Position numbers and translations under genes: made by a program. The notes beneath the pieces were generated by a model that saw only the letters and a program-made list of their open reading frames with translations, did not search any database and had not been told where the DNA came from. From the NCBI GenBank assembly GCA_009841635.1, contig VXLJ01000007.1, forward strand, positions 166,071 through 230,070: a stretch of 64,000 nt of DNA, given 5' to 3'. Source of the stretch: Gammaproteobacteria bacterium. Lineage in GTDB: Bacteria > Pseudomonadota > Gammaproteobacteria > Pseudomonadales > Azotimanducaceae. Below, in pieces: positions 52,809 through 61,456 of the stretch; position 1 is the stretch's first letter, and each line of letters starts with the position of its first letter.

Positions 52809-53672
52809 ATGGTGACAAAGATTGCTGCCGGCGTGATCGCCGTCCTTGTGCTGTTCCTGCTACTCAGCAGTTTCGCGATCGTAAATAGCGGGCATGTTGG
52901 CGTTGTTCGCACACTAGGTGCTGTTCAACCTTCGCCGATGGCGGAAGGATTCAATTTCAAGAAACCTTTTCTGGATAGCATCGAAGAGATTTCTATTCGC
53001 CTTCAAAAGAGTGATAGTGCTGCAACCGCAGCCTCTAAAGACCTACAAGTCGTCTCAACTCGCGTCGCCGTGCAATACTCTCTGATTGGAGCCGTCGCAC
53101 CGCGCACCTACCAATCTATTGGCCGTTCTGCCACTGTTGAAGCAAACGTCATTGCGCCTGCCATTCAGGAATCCGTCAAGGCCGTGACCGCCCAATACAC
53201 AGCAGAGGAGCTCGTAACCAAACGTTCTGAAGTCAAGCAAAAAATCCAAGCCGCCATTGAAGCCTTTATCGACGAAACCCTAGCGCAAAAGGGTGCGGAC
53301 GGTGCGTTGAACTTGGACAACGTCGCCATCACGGACTTTGAGTTTTCGTCCGAATTCAATCGTGCCATTGAAGAAAAGGTGCAGGCAGAACAAGAAGCGC
53401 TAAAAGCGGAAAATGAAAAACTGCGACGCGTTACCCAAGCGGAAGCGGCCGCCGAAGAGCGCAAATTAGCCGCTGATGCCGAGGCGTATCAGATCACCCA
53501 AGCCTCCGTCGCTAAAGCCGAAGCGATCGAACGCGAAGCAAAAGCGTTGCGTGACAATCCCGAACTTATTGAGTTGCGGCTTGCAGAAAAGTGGGACGGC
53601 AAGTTGCCTGTTGTGAATGGCGGAAATTCATTGCCACTATTGAACCTGGATTCAATTACTAAGCAAAACTAG
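52809..53672 (+). CDS. SPFH-domain (prohibitin/stomatin-like) membrane protein
   Basis: In this 287-residue protein an N-terminal membrane helix (about 4-24, AAGVIAVLVLFLLLSSFAIV) is followed by the SPFH domain (NSGHVGVVRTLGAVQPSPMAEGFNFKKPFLDSIEEISIRLQKSD). A long charged coiled coil (about 170-260, EEKVQAEQEALKAENEKLRRVTQAEAAAEERKLAADAEAYQ) comes next. Homologous prohibitins assemble into rings on membranes and regulate proteases or membrane domains. It ends before a bidirectional terminator. No partner NfeD or protease gene is adjacent. Confidence 0.9.
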   Translation: MVTKIAAGVIAVLVLFLLLSSFAIVNSGHVGVVRTLGAVQPSPMAEGFNFKKPFLDSIEEISIRLQKSDSAATAASKDLQVVSTRVAVQYSLIGAVAPRTYQSIGRSATVEANVIAPAIQESVKAVTAQYTAEELVTKRSEVKQKIQAAIEAFIDETLAQKGADGALNLDNVAITDFEFSSEFNRAIEEKVQAEQEALKAENEKLRRVTQAEAAAEERKLAADAEAYQITQASVAKAEAIEREAKALRDNPELIELRLAEKWDGKLPVVNGGNSLPLLNLDSITKQN

Positions 53673-53713
53673 CAACCGAACGACGCACTTCAAGGTTGGT
53701 GCGGCGGACGAAC

Positions 53714-53745
53714 AAAGGCGTGAGAATCGATAGTCTCACGCCTTT
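53714..53745. terminator. Bidirectional intrinsic terminator between the SPFH gene and amtB
   Basis: The perfect 12-base arms AAAGGCGTGAGA (53714-53725) and TCTCACGCCTTT (53734-53745) surround an 8-base loop. A T-run ends the plus strand and a matching A-run precedes the stem, so it can stop transcription from both convergent genes. It starts 42 bases beyond the SPFH stop and lies 26 bases beyond the amtB stop. Confidence 0.88.
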
Positions 53746-53770
53746 TGCGTACCGGTGTTTTACTTAATTT

Positions 53771-55066
53771 CTACAGGGTGTAACCGCGTTCATTAAATGA
53801 AGTAAGGTCGAGACCTTCGTCCTCTTCCTCTTCGGAGACACGAACACCAATCATGTAATCAACGGCCCAAAGGATTGCCAGCGTTAGCAATGCGGTCCAA
53901 ACGAGCGTACTAATACCGCCTATCAATTGCGTCCCGACTTGCCCACCGATTGAAATGTCCTCTTGACCGCCAAATATGCCAAGCGATGCGCTAGCAAAGA
54001 TGCCGGTTAAAACAATACCGAGAAATCCACCTACGCCGTGGACAGAAAAAACGTCAAGCGAATCGTCGATGAACAACTTTCGTTTGATGAGACCAGTCGC
54101 TTCGAAGCAAACCCATCCTGCTAAAAAGCCAATCACGAGCGCACCCGCAGGCCCAACGAAGCCCGATGCCGGCGTAATGCAACCAAGTCCAGCAACCATG
54201 CCAGTCACAGTTCCAAGCACCGTGGGCTTGCCAAAGCGCAACCACTCAATAACCATCCAGGTGAAGGCGGCCGTCGCCGCAGATATGTGAGTTACCGTCA
54301 ATGCCATGGCTGCATCGCCGTTCGCGGCTAAGGCACTACCACCATTGAATCCAAACCAACCTACCCAGAGCATACCCGCACCCATGACCGTGAGCGGGAC
54401 GTTATGAGGAATATTCGAGGAATCAGGGTAGCCTTTGCGACTTCCCATATATAGTGCAGCAACGATGGCTGCAGTGCCCGCTGTGACGTGAACTACCGAG
54501 CCGCCAGCGAAGTCCATGAAGCCGAGATCGCCGAGCCAGCCACCACCCCATACCCAGTGGGTAATAGGCACATAGACCAACAGTAGCCATAAGGCCGAGA
54601 ACACCAACATCGCGGAAAACCGCATACGCTCTGCAAATCCCCCAACTATCAAGGCGGGGGTGATGATCGCAAACGTTAGTTGGAATGTCGCAAACAACGA
54701 TTCAGGAATTGTTCCTAAAACCGTAGCCTCCTTTATTTCACCGAGCAGGAAGTTGCTGAAAGATCCTAAAAACGACGCATCACCGACCACAATGCTGCTG
54801 CCGCTAAACGCGAGGCTGTAGCCAACCACCACCCAAAGAATGGTGACCATACAAGTGATCGCGAAACAGTGCATCAAGATGCTTAGCACGTTGTTGCGCC
54901 CGACCAGTCCTGCATAAAACAGGGAAAGACCCGGGATCGTCATAAAAAGGACGAGTGCTGTAGCGGTCAAAATCCACGCGGTATCGCCGCCATTAATACC
55001 TTCCGCCATGAGAGGCATGGCTAACAACGCTAAGAAGGCACACCAAATCTTCTTGTTCTTAAACAA
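53771..55066 (-). CDS. amtB: Ammonium channel (Amt/AmtB family)
   Basis: The open frame starts at GTG 55120. The best-placed start is the TTG at 55066, seven bases after AGGG, which gives 431 residues and a clean signal peptide (MFKNKKIWCAFLALLAMPLMAEG), as in E. coli AmtB (428). Channel signatures are GDTAWILTATALVLFMTIPGLSLFYAGLVGRNN, GGSVVHVTAGTAAIVAAL, WVGWFGFNGGSA and VFSVHGVGGFLGIVLTG, which contain the pore histidines. About 11 membrane segments are seen. No glnK gene lies beside it, unlike many amtB loci. Confidence 0.93.
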   Translation of the reverse strand: MFKNKKIWCAFLALLAMPLMAEGINGGDTAWILTATALVLFMTIPGLSLFYAGLVGRNNVLSILMHCFAITCMVTILWVVVGYSLAFSGSSIVVGDASFLGSFSNFLLGEIKEATVLGTIPESLFATFQLTFAIITPALIVGGFAERMRFSAMLVFSALWLLLVYVPITHWVWGGGWLGDLGFMDFAGGSVVHVTAGTAAIVAALYMGSRKGYPDSSNIPHNVPLTVMGAGMLWVGWFGFNGGSALAANGDAAMALTVTHISAATAAFTWMVIEWLRFGKPTVLGTVTGMVAGLGCITPASGFVGPAGALVIGFLAGWVCFEATGLIKRKLFIDDSLDVFSVHGVGGFLGIVLTGIFASASLGIFGGQEDISIGGQVGTQLIGGISTLVWTALLTLAILWAVDYMIGVRVSEEEEDEGLDLTSFNERGYTL

Positions 55067-55239
55067 GGCCACACCCTGAATGGAAAGTTCACCGATTATA
55101 AATTTGGCTGAAAAGCTCACCGGGTTCGATTTGTTAGGAGTGCTAGGTAAATATGCTTGTTTTCACAATTGAACTGACTTTAACTATTTAAATTAAGTAA
55201 TTGATATTATTATAAAATATAACCTACACAGCATTCCAT

Positions 55240-56250
55240 TCAAGTCATAGCGGATGCTAGCTCGTGGATTAATCCGGGTCCACGAAATACCAATCCCGTA
55301 TAAACCTGTACTAGGTCAGCACCAGCACGACGCATGTCGATGGCATCTTGGGCGCTAAAAATTCCGCCAACACCGACCACTGGATAGTCCGACCCTACCG
55401 CATCCCGACAAATTTCCACACAATGCAACGATAGCCGGAGTAACGGCTTACCGCTTAGGCCTCCCGACTGCTTGGCAATGCGACCGCTCAGCCCAAATCG
55501 TTGTGTCGTGGTATTAGTCGCAATCAAGCCAGCACAGCCAGATTCCTTGATTCGTATCGCCAAATCACGCAATAGAACCGGGTCCGTATCTGGTGAAAGT
55601 TTGACGAATATCGGTGGGGTAGCTTGGTTCGCGTCACCAGTACGTTTGAGTTCGGTGGTGAGCGATCGAAGCGTCTCAGCCAATCCTTGATGTGATTGCA
55701 GCGCACGAACTTGCGGTGTGTTTGGGGAGGAGATATTGACGGTCAAAAAATCTACAAGATTGCGCAATTCCATCATGCAACGCACAAAGTCATCGTACGC
55801 TTGTTCTACTGGCGTATCTCGGTTCATCCCGATATTCGCGCCAAGTAATGTGGGTGCTAACGTCGGCGCGGCAGTTAAGCGGTCCCGAATCGCCTCAACC
55901 CCATCGTTATTGAATCCCATGCTGTTGATAACCGCATGCTCGTGTGCGAGACGAAATAAGCGTGGTTTCGAATTACCAGCCTGAGGACGCGGCGTCACCG
56001 CACCAATCTCAATAAAGCCAAATCCCAACCGACTCAAGCCGACGATGGCTTCACCGTTTTTGTCGAATCCGGCAGCTAATCCCACTCGATTCGGGAATGA
56101 CAGACCGGCAATTTGGACAGGATTGTCAACGGGTGTGCCAGTGCCCAACCATTTACCAGCTGTTTTGAGGGCCGATAACGTCAAAGCGTGAGCTACTTCT
56201 GCATCAAGCGTTCGCAGTAGAGGTTTTGCTAAGCGATAAGCAATATCCAA
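55240..56250 (-). CDS. pyrD: Dihydroorotate dehydrogenase, class 2 (quinone-linked)
   Basis: This 336-residue FMN enzyme has the length of E. coli PyrD and its N-terminal membrane-binding helices (MDIAYRLAKPLLRTLDAEVAHALTLSALK). FMN and substrate motifs include NRVGLAAGFDKNGEAIVGLSRLGFGFIEIGAVTPRPQAGN, RLFR, VNISSPNTPQVRALQ (catalytic serine), VKLSPDTD, ATNTTTQR, GLSGKPL and VVGVGGIFSAQDAIDMRRAGADLVQVYTGLVFRGP. Role: the quinone-coupled step of pyrimidine synthesis. It is divergent from the moxR operon, with about 106 bases between starts. Confidence 0.96.
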   Translation of the reverse strand: MDIAYRLAKPLLRTLDAEVAHALTLSALKTAGKWLGTGTPVDNPVQIAGLSFPNRVGLAAGFDKNGEAIVGLSRLGFGFIEIGAVTPRPQAGNSKPRLFRLAHEHAVINSMGFNNDGVEAIRDRLTAAPTLAPTLLGANIGMNRDTPVEQAYDDFVRCMMELRNLVDFLTVNISSPNTPQVRALQSHQGLAETLRSLTTELKRTGDANQATPPIFVKLSPDTDPVLLRDLAIRIKESGCAGLIATNTTTQRFGLSGRIAKQSGGLSGKPLLRLSLHCVEICRDAVGSDYPVVGVGGIFSAQDAIDMRRAGADLVQVYTGLVFRGPGLIHELASAMT

Positions 56251-56356
56251 ACTAATTCAAGCCTTGCTTGTCATACGCAATAATTTAAATAACCATGCAT
56301 TCAAGCAAGTCCGTACTTGCGACGTTCTTCAATAGTGCGTTAGACCAAATCATAAA

Positions 56357-57340
56357 TTGAATACGCAAAATCCTTCGCTTGCCGAACCACGAGCAGAGAA
56401 AGAGACCACATACGATCGAGTTCACCAAGCGCTAGCTTGGTTAAACCAACGCATTGTCGGTCAAGAGGACTTAACCAAGAAGCTCACAATCGCGCTAATT
56501 TGTGGCGGCCATCTACTCGTTGAAGGCGCGCCTGGATTAGCCAAAACTCGAGCGATCAAAGAGCTCTCTCGTTGTATCGAAGGTGATTTTCATCGCATTC
56601 AGTTTACGCCAGACCTTCTGCCTAGCGACGTGACCGGCACAGAGATATTTCGTTCAGAAACAAGCAGTTTTCACTTCCAACATGGACCGATTTTTCACAA
56701 TCTCGTCCTAGCCGATGAAGTGAACCGCGCACCAGCAAAAGTGCAATCAGCATTGCTTGAGGCCATGGCGGAACGCCAAGTGACCGTTGGACGGGAAACT
56801 TTCACCTTGCCAAGGCTGTTTTTGGTTATGGCGACCCAAAATCCTATTGAGCAAGAAGGCACTTACCCGTTACCGGAAGCGCAGCTGGATCGATTTCTAA
56901 TGCATGTCCTGATCGACTACCCACCTGCGAGCCAGGAACGCGCGATCCTGCATCTTGCGAGGGATGAATTCGGCAATGTCGATCATCCGCCGCCAGTCGA
57001 GCTTGGTGAGGATGAAATCCTTGACATTCGTGCCGAACTCGGTGCTTTGTATATGGCCGATTCTGTCGAGCGCTATATCGTTGATTTGGTTGCGCATTCG
57101 CGCTCTGGTATGGAAGGTGTCGAGTACGCTGCCAGCCCACGCGCAACCATTGCGTTGGACCAATGTGCGCGCACGCTTGCATGGCTCGCTGGTCGTGATT
57201 ACGTTGTGCCTGAGGACGTACTAGAAATCGCGCATGATGTGTTCCGCCATCGTCTGATTCTCTCGTTCGAAGCAGAAGCTAAAGGCACTACAACCGACGA
57301 CGTCATTGATACCATGATCGAACAGGTGACGTTAACCTAG
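56357..57340 (+). CDS. moxR: MoxR-family AAA+ ATPase
   Basis: This 327-residue protein starts at TTG 56357; no better start is obvious. Walker A is EGAPGLAKTR, with MoxR-type LPSDVTGTEIFR before the second half. Walker B is VLADEVNRAPAKVQSALLEAMAERQVTVG, and sensor 1 is VMATQNPIEQEGTYPLPEAQLDRF. MoxR ATPases chaperone the assembly or activity of VWA-domain partners. It heads the moxR-DUF58-DUF4381-batA-batB/C-batD operon, starting 8 bases before the DUF58 gene. Similar operons are linked to stress tolerance and membrane integrity. Confidence 0.95.
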   Translation: MNTQNPSLAEPRAEKETTYDRVHQALAWLNQRIVGQEDLTKKLTIALICGGHLLVEGAPGLAKTRAIKELSRCIEGDFHRIQFTPDLLPSDVTGTEIFRSETSSFHFQHGPIFHNLVLADEVNRAPAKVQSALLEAMAERQVTVGRETFTLPRLFLVMATQNPIEQEGTYPLPEAQLDRFLMHVLIDYPPASQERAILHLARDEFGNVDHPPPVELGEDEILDIRAELGALYMADSVERYIVDLVAHSRSGMEGVEYAASPRATIALDQCARTLAWLAGRDYVVPEDVLEIAHDVFRHRLILSFEAEAKGTTTDDVIDTMIEQVTLT

Positions 57341-57348
57341 CTTAGGTA

Positions 57349-58254
57349 ATGGCCATGCTCGCCGGTGTATATGTAGACACCGAAGACCTAGTTCGATTAG
57401 CGGCTGAACCACAACCGAATATCCGTGCGCGCCGTGCGACTGGAGGTCATTCCGGCTCATTGATTTCTCGCGCTCGAGGACGTGGCGTCGATCTTGACGA
57501 GGTACGTCTGTATCAAGCTGGCGACGACGTGAGAAACATCGACTGGAAGGTGACAGCGCGCAAACAAAAAGCGCACACCAAAATCTTCAGAGAAGAACGA
57601 GAACGTCCAACGGTCCTCGTAATCGACCAATCGCCTTCTATGTTTTTCGGTAGTCAGGTGCGTATGAAGAGCGTCGCTGCAGCTGAAATCGCGGCAAGGC
57701 TCGCGTGGCGCACGTTGAACACTCGTGATCGCATCGGTGGCATAGTTATTGGTTCGAACGCGCTGCGCGTATTGAAACCCTTGCGGAGTAAACTCAACGT
57801 CATTCGTTTATTGAATGCGCTGAGCGAAGCCAACCACGCGTTAAACAGCGAACTGCGCGGGACGACGACTAGTCGCGTGGCTTGGCACGATGTACTCGCG
57901 AATATTCGCCACACTACGCCAATCGGACACCGCATCGTGTTCGTGTCCGACTTCGAAGGCATTACCGACGTTGAGTTACAGCAATTGCTGGTTCTGCAGA
58001 ACCACAATGAGTTGGCATTGATTCACGTGTATGACCAGCTCGAAGAAGCATTGCCACCCAGTGGCACATACAACGTCACAGATGGTGCCAATACGCTGTC
58101 ATTTTCTAGCAGTAGTCGGCAGAATCAAAACCAGTATCGAGAACGATTTGAGGTGTTCAAAGGTAGATTGCGAGATGCATGCCGCGCACGCGGCATTCGT
58201 TATGAATCGATAACAACAGCAGACGACGCGAGTCGCATCTCCATCCATGAATGA
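57349..58254 (+). CDS. DUF58 domain protein (MoxR operon)
   Basis: In this 301-residue protein the family signature RGVDLDEVRLYQAGDDVRNIDWKVTARKQKAHTKIFREERERPTVLVIDQSPSMFFG occupies about residues 45-105. It includes the DUF58 motif and a VWA-like DQSPSM (D-x-S-x-S variant) metal-binding loop. No transmembrane segment is obvious. It sits between moxR and the DUF4381 gene, overlapping the latter by 8 bases. DUF58 proteins are regular members of MoxR-Bat operons, and their role is not established. Confidence 0.92.
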   Translation: MAMLAGVYVDTEDLVRLAAEPQPNIRARRATGGHSGSLISRARGRGVDLDEVRLYQAGDDVRNIDWKVTARKQKAHTKIFREERERPTVLVIDQSPSMFFGSQVRMKSVAAAEIAARLAWRTLNTRDRIGGIVIGSNALRVLKPLRSKLNVIRLLNALSEANHALNSELRGTTTSRVAWHDVLANIRHTTPIGHRIVFVSDFEGITDVELQQLLVLQNHNELALIHVYDQLEEALPPSGTYNVTDGANTLSFSSSSRQNQNQYRERFEVFKGRLRDACRARGIRYESITTADDASRISIHE

Positions 58255-58753
58255 GCAAATCGCACAGGCACTCGCTCAGCTGCGTGACGTGCATGAGCCA
58301 GCATTGCCTGCGTTTTGGCCATTGCCTGTTGGTTGGTGGGTCCTAGCTGCGCTAATCTTGATCGCGTTAGGCTGTCTGGTCTGGTCGTTGTATCGGCGTC
58401 GCATCACCGATCGGCCATACCGAACTCTACGCAACGTCGTCCTGCAAATTCAGCGTCGCTTTCAAGCTAATGAGATCTCGCAAAAAGAGTATGTCGCGGC
58501 AGTGAATCGCTTGTACAAACATCTGCTTGTGGACATCGAACCTACGCCTGGTAGTCGTCAAGCACATGGGACGATCTGGTTAACCATGTTGGCAAACAGG
58601 TTCAATGAAGATGGCTTCGTTTCGGGTGACGGGTCTGCGTTGGGAACGGTTCGCTATGCACCGATTCCTTATTTCGACGAACGTATTGTGGCATTGGTTG
58701 ACCGCACTTTAGCAGTCGTTAAAGCCGATCCCAAAGCATCTCGCACCGCATGA
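58247..58753 (+). CDS. DUF4381 domain membrane protein (MoxR-Bat operon)
   Basis: This 168-residue protein opens with LAQLRDVHEPALPAFWPLPVGWWVLAALILIALGCLVWSLYRRR. A short proline-containing start is followed by one membrane segment (about 27-45) and a soluble C-terminal helical part. The start is what DUF4381 proteins show. It overlaps both neighbours (DUF58 by 8 bases, batA by 4), so it is translationally coupled. Its role in the Bat complex is unknown. Confidence 0.88.
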   Translation: MNEQIAQALAQLRDVHEPALPAFWPLPVGWWVLAALILIALGCLVWSLYRRRITDRPYRTLRNVVLQIQRRFQANEISQKEYVAAVNRLYKHLLVDIEPTPGSRQAHGTIWLTMLANRFNEDGFVSGDGSALGTVRYAPIPYFDERIVALVDRTLAVVKADPKASRTA

Positions 58754-59733
58754 TCGAACTGCTTTGGCCTTGGGCATTCGTCATTCTGGCGTTACCTATC
58801 GCGGTGCGTTTTCTCATGCCACCTCATGCCTCAAATGAAGCTGCTCTCAATGTCCCGCACGTCGAAGCGTTCATGTTTGACCAAAGTGCGCTAGCAAACC
58901 AAGCCAAAGCCTCTTCTCTACTTCTGCTTGCCATTGCTTGCATTGCTTGGCTAGCACTCGCGACCGCGTTAGCGCGACCGCAGTGGACCGGAGCTGCTAC
59001 GGTGTTGCCGTCTTCCAACCGAGACTTGGTACTAGCGATCGACATCTCCGGTAGCATGGGGCAACAGGATATGCGCGTCACCGGTCGAAACTACACTCGC
59101 ATCGCCGTCGTTAAACATGCAGTGCAAGATTTTGTCGAACAACGAGATGGTGATCGTATTGGCATCGTCCTTTTCGGGAGTCTACCCTACGTGTATGTAC
59201 CGCTTACACCAGATATCGGTACTGCAAGCGAAATGCTTGAAGACGCGCCAATCGGCATTGCAGGCCGCTCAACTGCCATTGGCGATTCGCTTGGTTTAGC
59301 AGTCAAGCAGCTTCTAAATCATCCTGCAGATCATCGCGTTGTCGTCTTAATGACCGATGGGAAAAGCAATTTCGGCGAATTAGAACCGCGCGATGCAGCT
59401 GAACTCGCGCTCGCGTCTGACGTTACGGTCTACACCATCGGTATTGTGCCGCCATCGTCGAGCCGTGGCTTCTTTGCGCCACTCCAACGACAAACGGAAA
59501 ATGTCGACGAAGAATTGTTACAGGAAATTGCTGCAAAAACGGGTGGCAAGTACTACAAAGCCACGGACTTGTCCGCGTTGACCTCGATATATGACGAAAT
59601 CAATGCGCTGGAACCAATAGATCGCGAAGGCCAGATTGTTCGACCAACGCGAGCCCTTTTCCACTACCCTCTGACCACAGCACTGCTACTTTTTGCGCTT
59701 TGCTGGTTCATCGGTTATCGCCAACGTGCTTGA
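58750..59733 (+). CDS. batA: BatA-like VWA domain membrane protein
   Basis: This 327-residue protein has an N-terminal membrane segment, a second one near 57-75 and one at the C-terminus (TTALLLFALCWFIGY). They bracket a VWA domain whose metal-ion motif is DISGSMG (Asp98, Ser100, Ser102). LTPDIGTASEMLEDAPIGIAGRSTAIGDSLGLA (threonine ligand region) and VVLMTDGKSNFGE follow. This is the aerotolerance BatA pattern. It is coupled by overlap to the DUF4381 gene ahead and the batB/C gene behind. Binding to a divalent metal and a partner protein is expected. Confidence 0.92.
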   Translation: MIELLWPWAFVILALPIAVRFLMPPHASNEAALNVPHVEAFMFDQSALANQAKASSLLLLAIACIAWLALATALARPQWTGAATVLPSSNRDLVLAIDISGSMGQQDMRVTGRNYTRIAVVKHAVQDFVEQRDGDRIGIVLFGSLPYVYVPLTPDIGTASEMLEDAPIGIAGRSTAIGDSLGLAVKQLLNHPADHRVVVLMTDGKSNFGELEPRDAAELALASDVTVYTIGIVPPSSSRGFFAPLQRQTENVDEELLQEIAAKTGGKYYKATDLSALTSIYDEINALEPIDREGQIVRPTRALFHYPLTTALLLFALCWFIGYRQRA

Positions 59734-61456
59734 ATCCGCCGCCGAATTTCATTTTCTGCGCCCGTGGTGGCTGCTTTTATTGATGGCGTTACCTCTCGTC
59801 ATTGGCTTGCAGTTGCGTTACGCCCGGCGTGCAAACAACTGGCATCGTGTGATTGAAGCTAACCTTTTCGACGCACTAATCGCATCGAATTCCAGCGGTA
59901 AATCTCGCGCTGCAATGACTGTGCCAGCACTTGTGCTTTTGTGCGCAACGATCGCTCTTGCTGGACCGACTTACGAACGTCTGCCACAACGTGTAGAAAC
60001 AAAACAAGATCCCTTGGTCATTGTGCTTGACCTCACATTAAGCATGACAGCCACCGACCTCAAACCATCACGGGCAGAACGTGCTAAGTTCAAGATCAGC
60101 GACATTCTTGAGCGGCGCGAGGAAGGCTTAACTGGGTTGGTTGTTTATGCAGGCGACGCGTACGTGGTGACGCCACTTTCTCGAGACGATGCCACGTTGC
60201 TCAACCTTCTGCCGTCATTAGGCCCCGAGATGATGCCAGTTCGTGGCAGCAATGCCGCGCCAGCCCTTCGCATGGCAAATGCGATGCTAGACTCGGTAAG
60301 GCAAGAGACTGGTCAGATTCTGCTCATAACGGATGGTATTGCTGGATTTGATCGGTTGCGTAATGAGGTGAACTCTCAGTACAACGTGTCAATCCTAGGC
60401 GTAGGTACAACGACAGCAGGTCATTCAAATGGGCGATCGACCGAGCTCAATGAAGCGCTACTGCAAGACTTCGCGATGGTAGCAGGCGGTCGCTATCGCA
60501 CAATCGAGACGAGTGATGCCGATATTGCGTACTTGCTGGCGGATCCTATGTTGGCTGCTACCGAGTTGCTCGAAGATCAATTGTTCGATGCATGGCATGA
60601 CTTGGGCTATTACTTTGTAATCCCGATTGCGTGTTTACTTGCTTTGGTCATGCGACGTGGTGGCTTAGTCCTCGTGCTGGTTATAGTGGGTGTGCAAATC
60701 CAAGCCGGTTGGCTTGAAGATTTATGGATTCCACAAGACAAACAGGCTCATGCGGCGCATGAACGAGGCGAATTTAAAAAAGCTGCGGAGACATTTGAGG
60801 ATGTGAAATGGCGTGGCATTGCCAAGTATCGAGCAGGCGAATTTGCCGAAGCAGGAGACTTATTTGCGCGGGAACCAGGTCCGTCATTTCAGTACAACCA
60901 AGGCAACGCTCTCGCTTGGGAAGGACGTTTCGACGAGGCGATTGCGGCTTATGCCAACGTGCTTGAAGTCGAGCCGGACCACGCAGATGCCTTACATAAC
61001 AAAGCCGTTCTTGAGAAACTACTAGAGGACTTGAAACAAACACAACAACAGCAGCAACCCAATGATTCGAACCAATCACAGAACGGTGACCAGCAGGAAT
61101 CACAACAACAGCAACGTTCCGACCAAAAACAGGAACCGCAACAACAGCAAAACGAGAGCAATTCACCAAATCAATCAGAACAAGAGCAAGCAGAATCATC
61201 CCAAAACGACGAAACCCAACAAGCCCAAGCTAACCAACCAGAAGAACGGCATGAGGAACAGGAAGAAACCGAAGGCAATGTACCGGAAGTGGCTGAATCT
61301 GCAGAAGAGCGTGAAATGCGTGAGATCCACGAGCGCTGGTTGCGCAGGATCCCGAACGACCCAAGTGGCTTGCTGCAACGTAAATTCAAAGCGGAATCCG
61401 ATGCACGCATTGAACGTGGTGAACTAAACCAAGGTGACATAGGTCCGGCATGGTGA
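59726..61456 (+). CDS. batB: BatB/BatC-like fusion: VWA domain plus TPR and glutamine-rich tail
   Basis: The frame opens at 59693, but GTG 59726 (576 residues, overlapping batA by 8 bases) gives the family-like start FHFLRPWWLLLLMALPLVIG. The first half is a membrane-anchored VWA domain with DLTLSMTATDLKPSR (metal-ion site with Thr for the second ligand) and LITDGIAGFDRL. Two central membrane segments follow (about 290-330). After them come TPR-like helices (FEEAIAAYANVLEVEPDHADALHNKAVLEKLL) and a long tail rich in Gln, Asn, Glu and Ser (about 435-520). In other bacteria batB and batC are separate genes. Confidence 0.88.
   Translation: MLESAAEFHFLRPWWLLLLMALPLVIGLQLRYARRANNWHRVIEANLFDALIASNSSGKSRAAMTVPALVLLCATIALAGPTYERLPQRVETKQDPLVIVLDLTLSMTATDLKPSRAERAKFKISDILERREEGLTGLVVYAGDAYVVTPLSRDDATLLNLLPSLGPEMMPVRGSNAAPALRMANAMLDSVRQETGQILLITDGIAGFDRLRNEVNSQYNVSILGVGTTTAGHSNGRSTELNEALLQDFAMVAGGRYRTIETSDADIAYLLADPMLAATELLEDQLFDAWHDLGYYFVIPIACLLALVMRRGGLVLVLVIVGVQIQAGWLEDLWIPQDKQAHAAHERGEFKKAAETFEDVKWRGIAKYRAGEFAEAGDLFAREPGPSFQYNQGNALAWEGRFDEAIAAYANVLEVEPDHADALHNKAVLEKLLEDLKQTQQQQQPNDSNQSQNGDQQESQQQQRSDQKQEPQQQQNESNSPNQSEQEQAESSQNDETQQAQANQPEERHEEQEETEGNVPEVAESAEEREMREIHERWLRRIPNDPSGLLQRKFKAESDARIERGELNQGDIGPAW

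Noticed and set aside
61030-61260. CAA/CAG-rich stretch considered as a tandem repeat or CRISPR-like array
   Set aside because: It is an in-frame low-complexity Gln/Asn/Glu tail of the BatB/C protein with irregular units and no repeat-spacer pattern.
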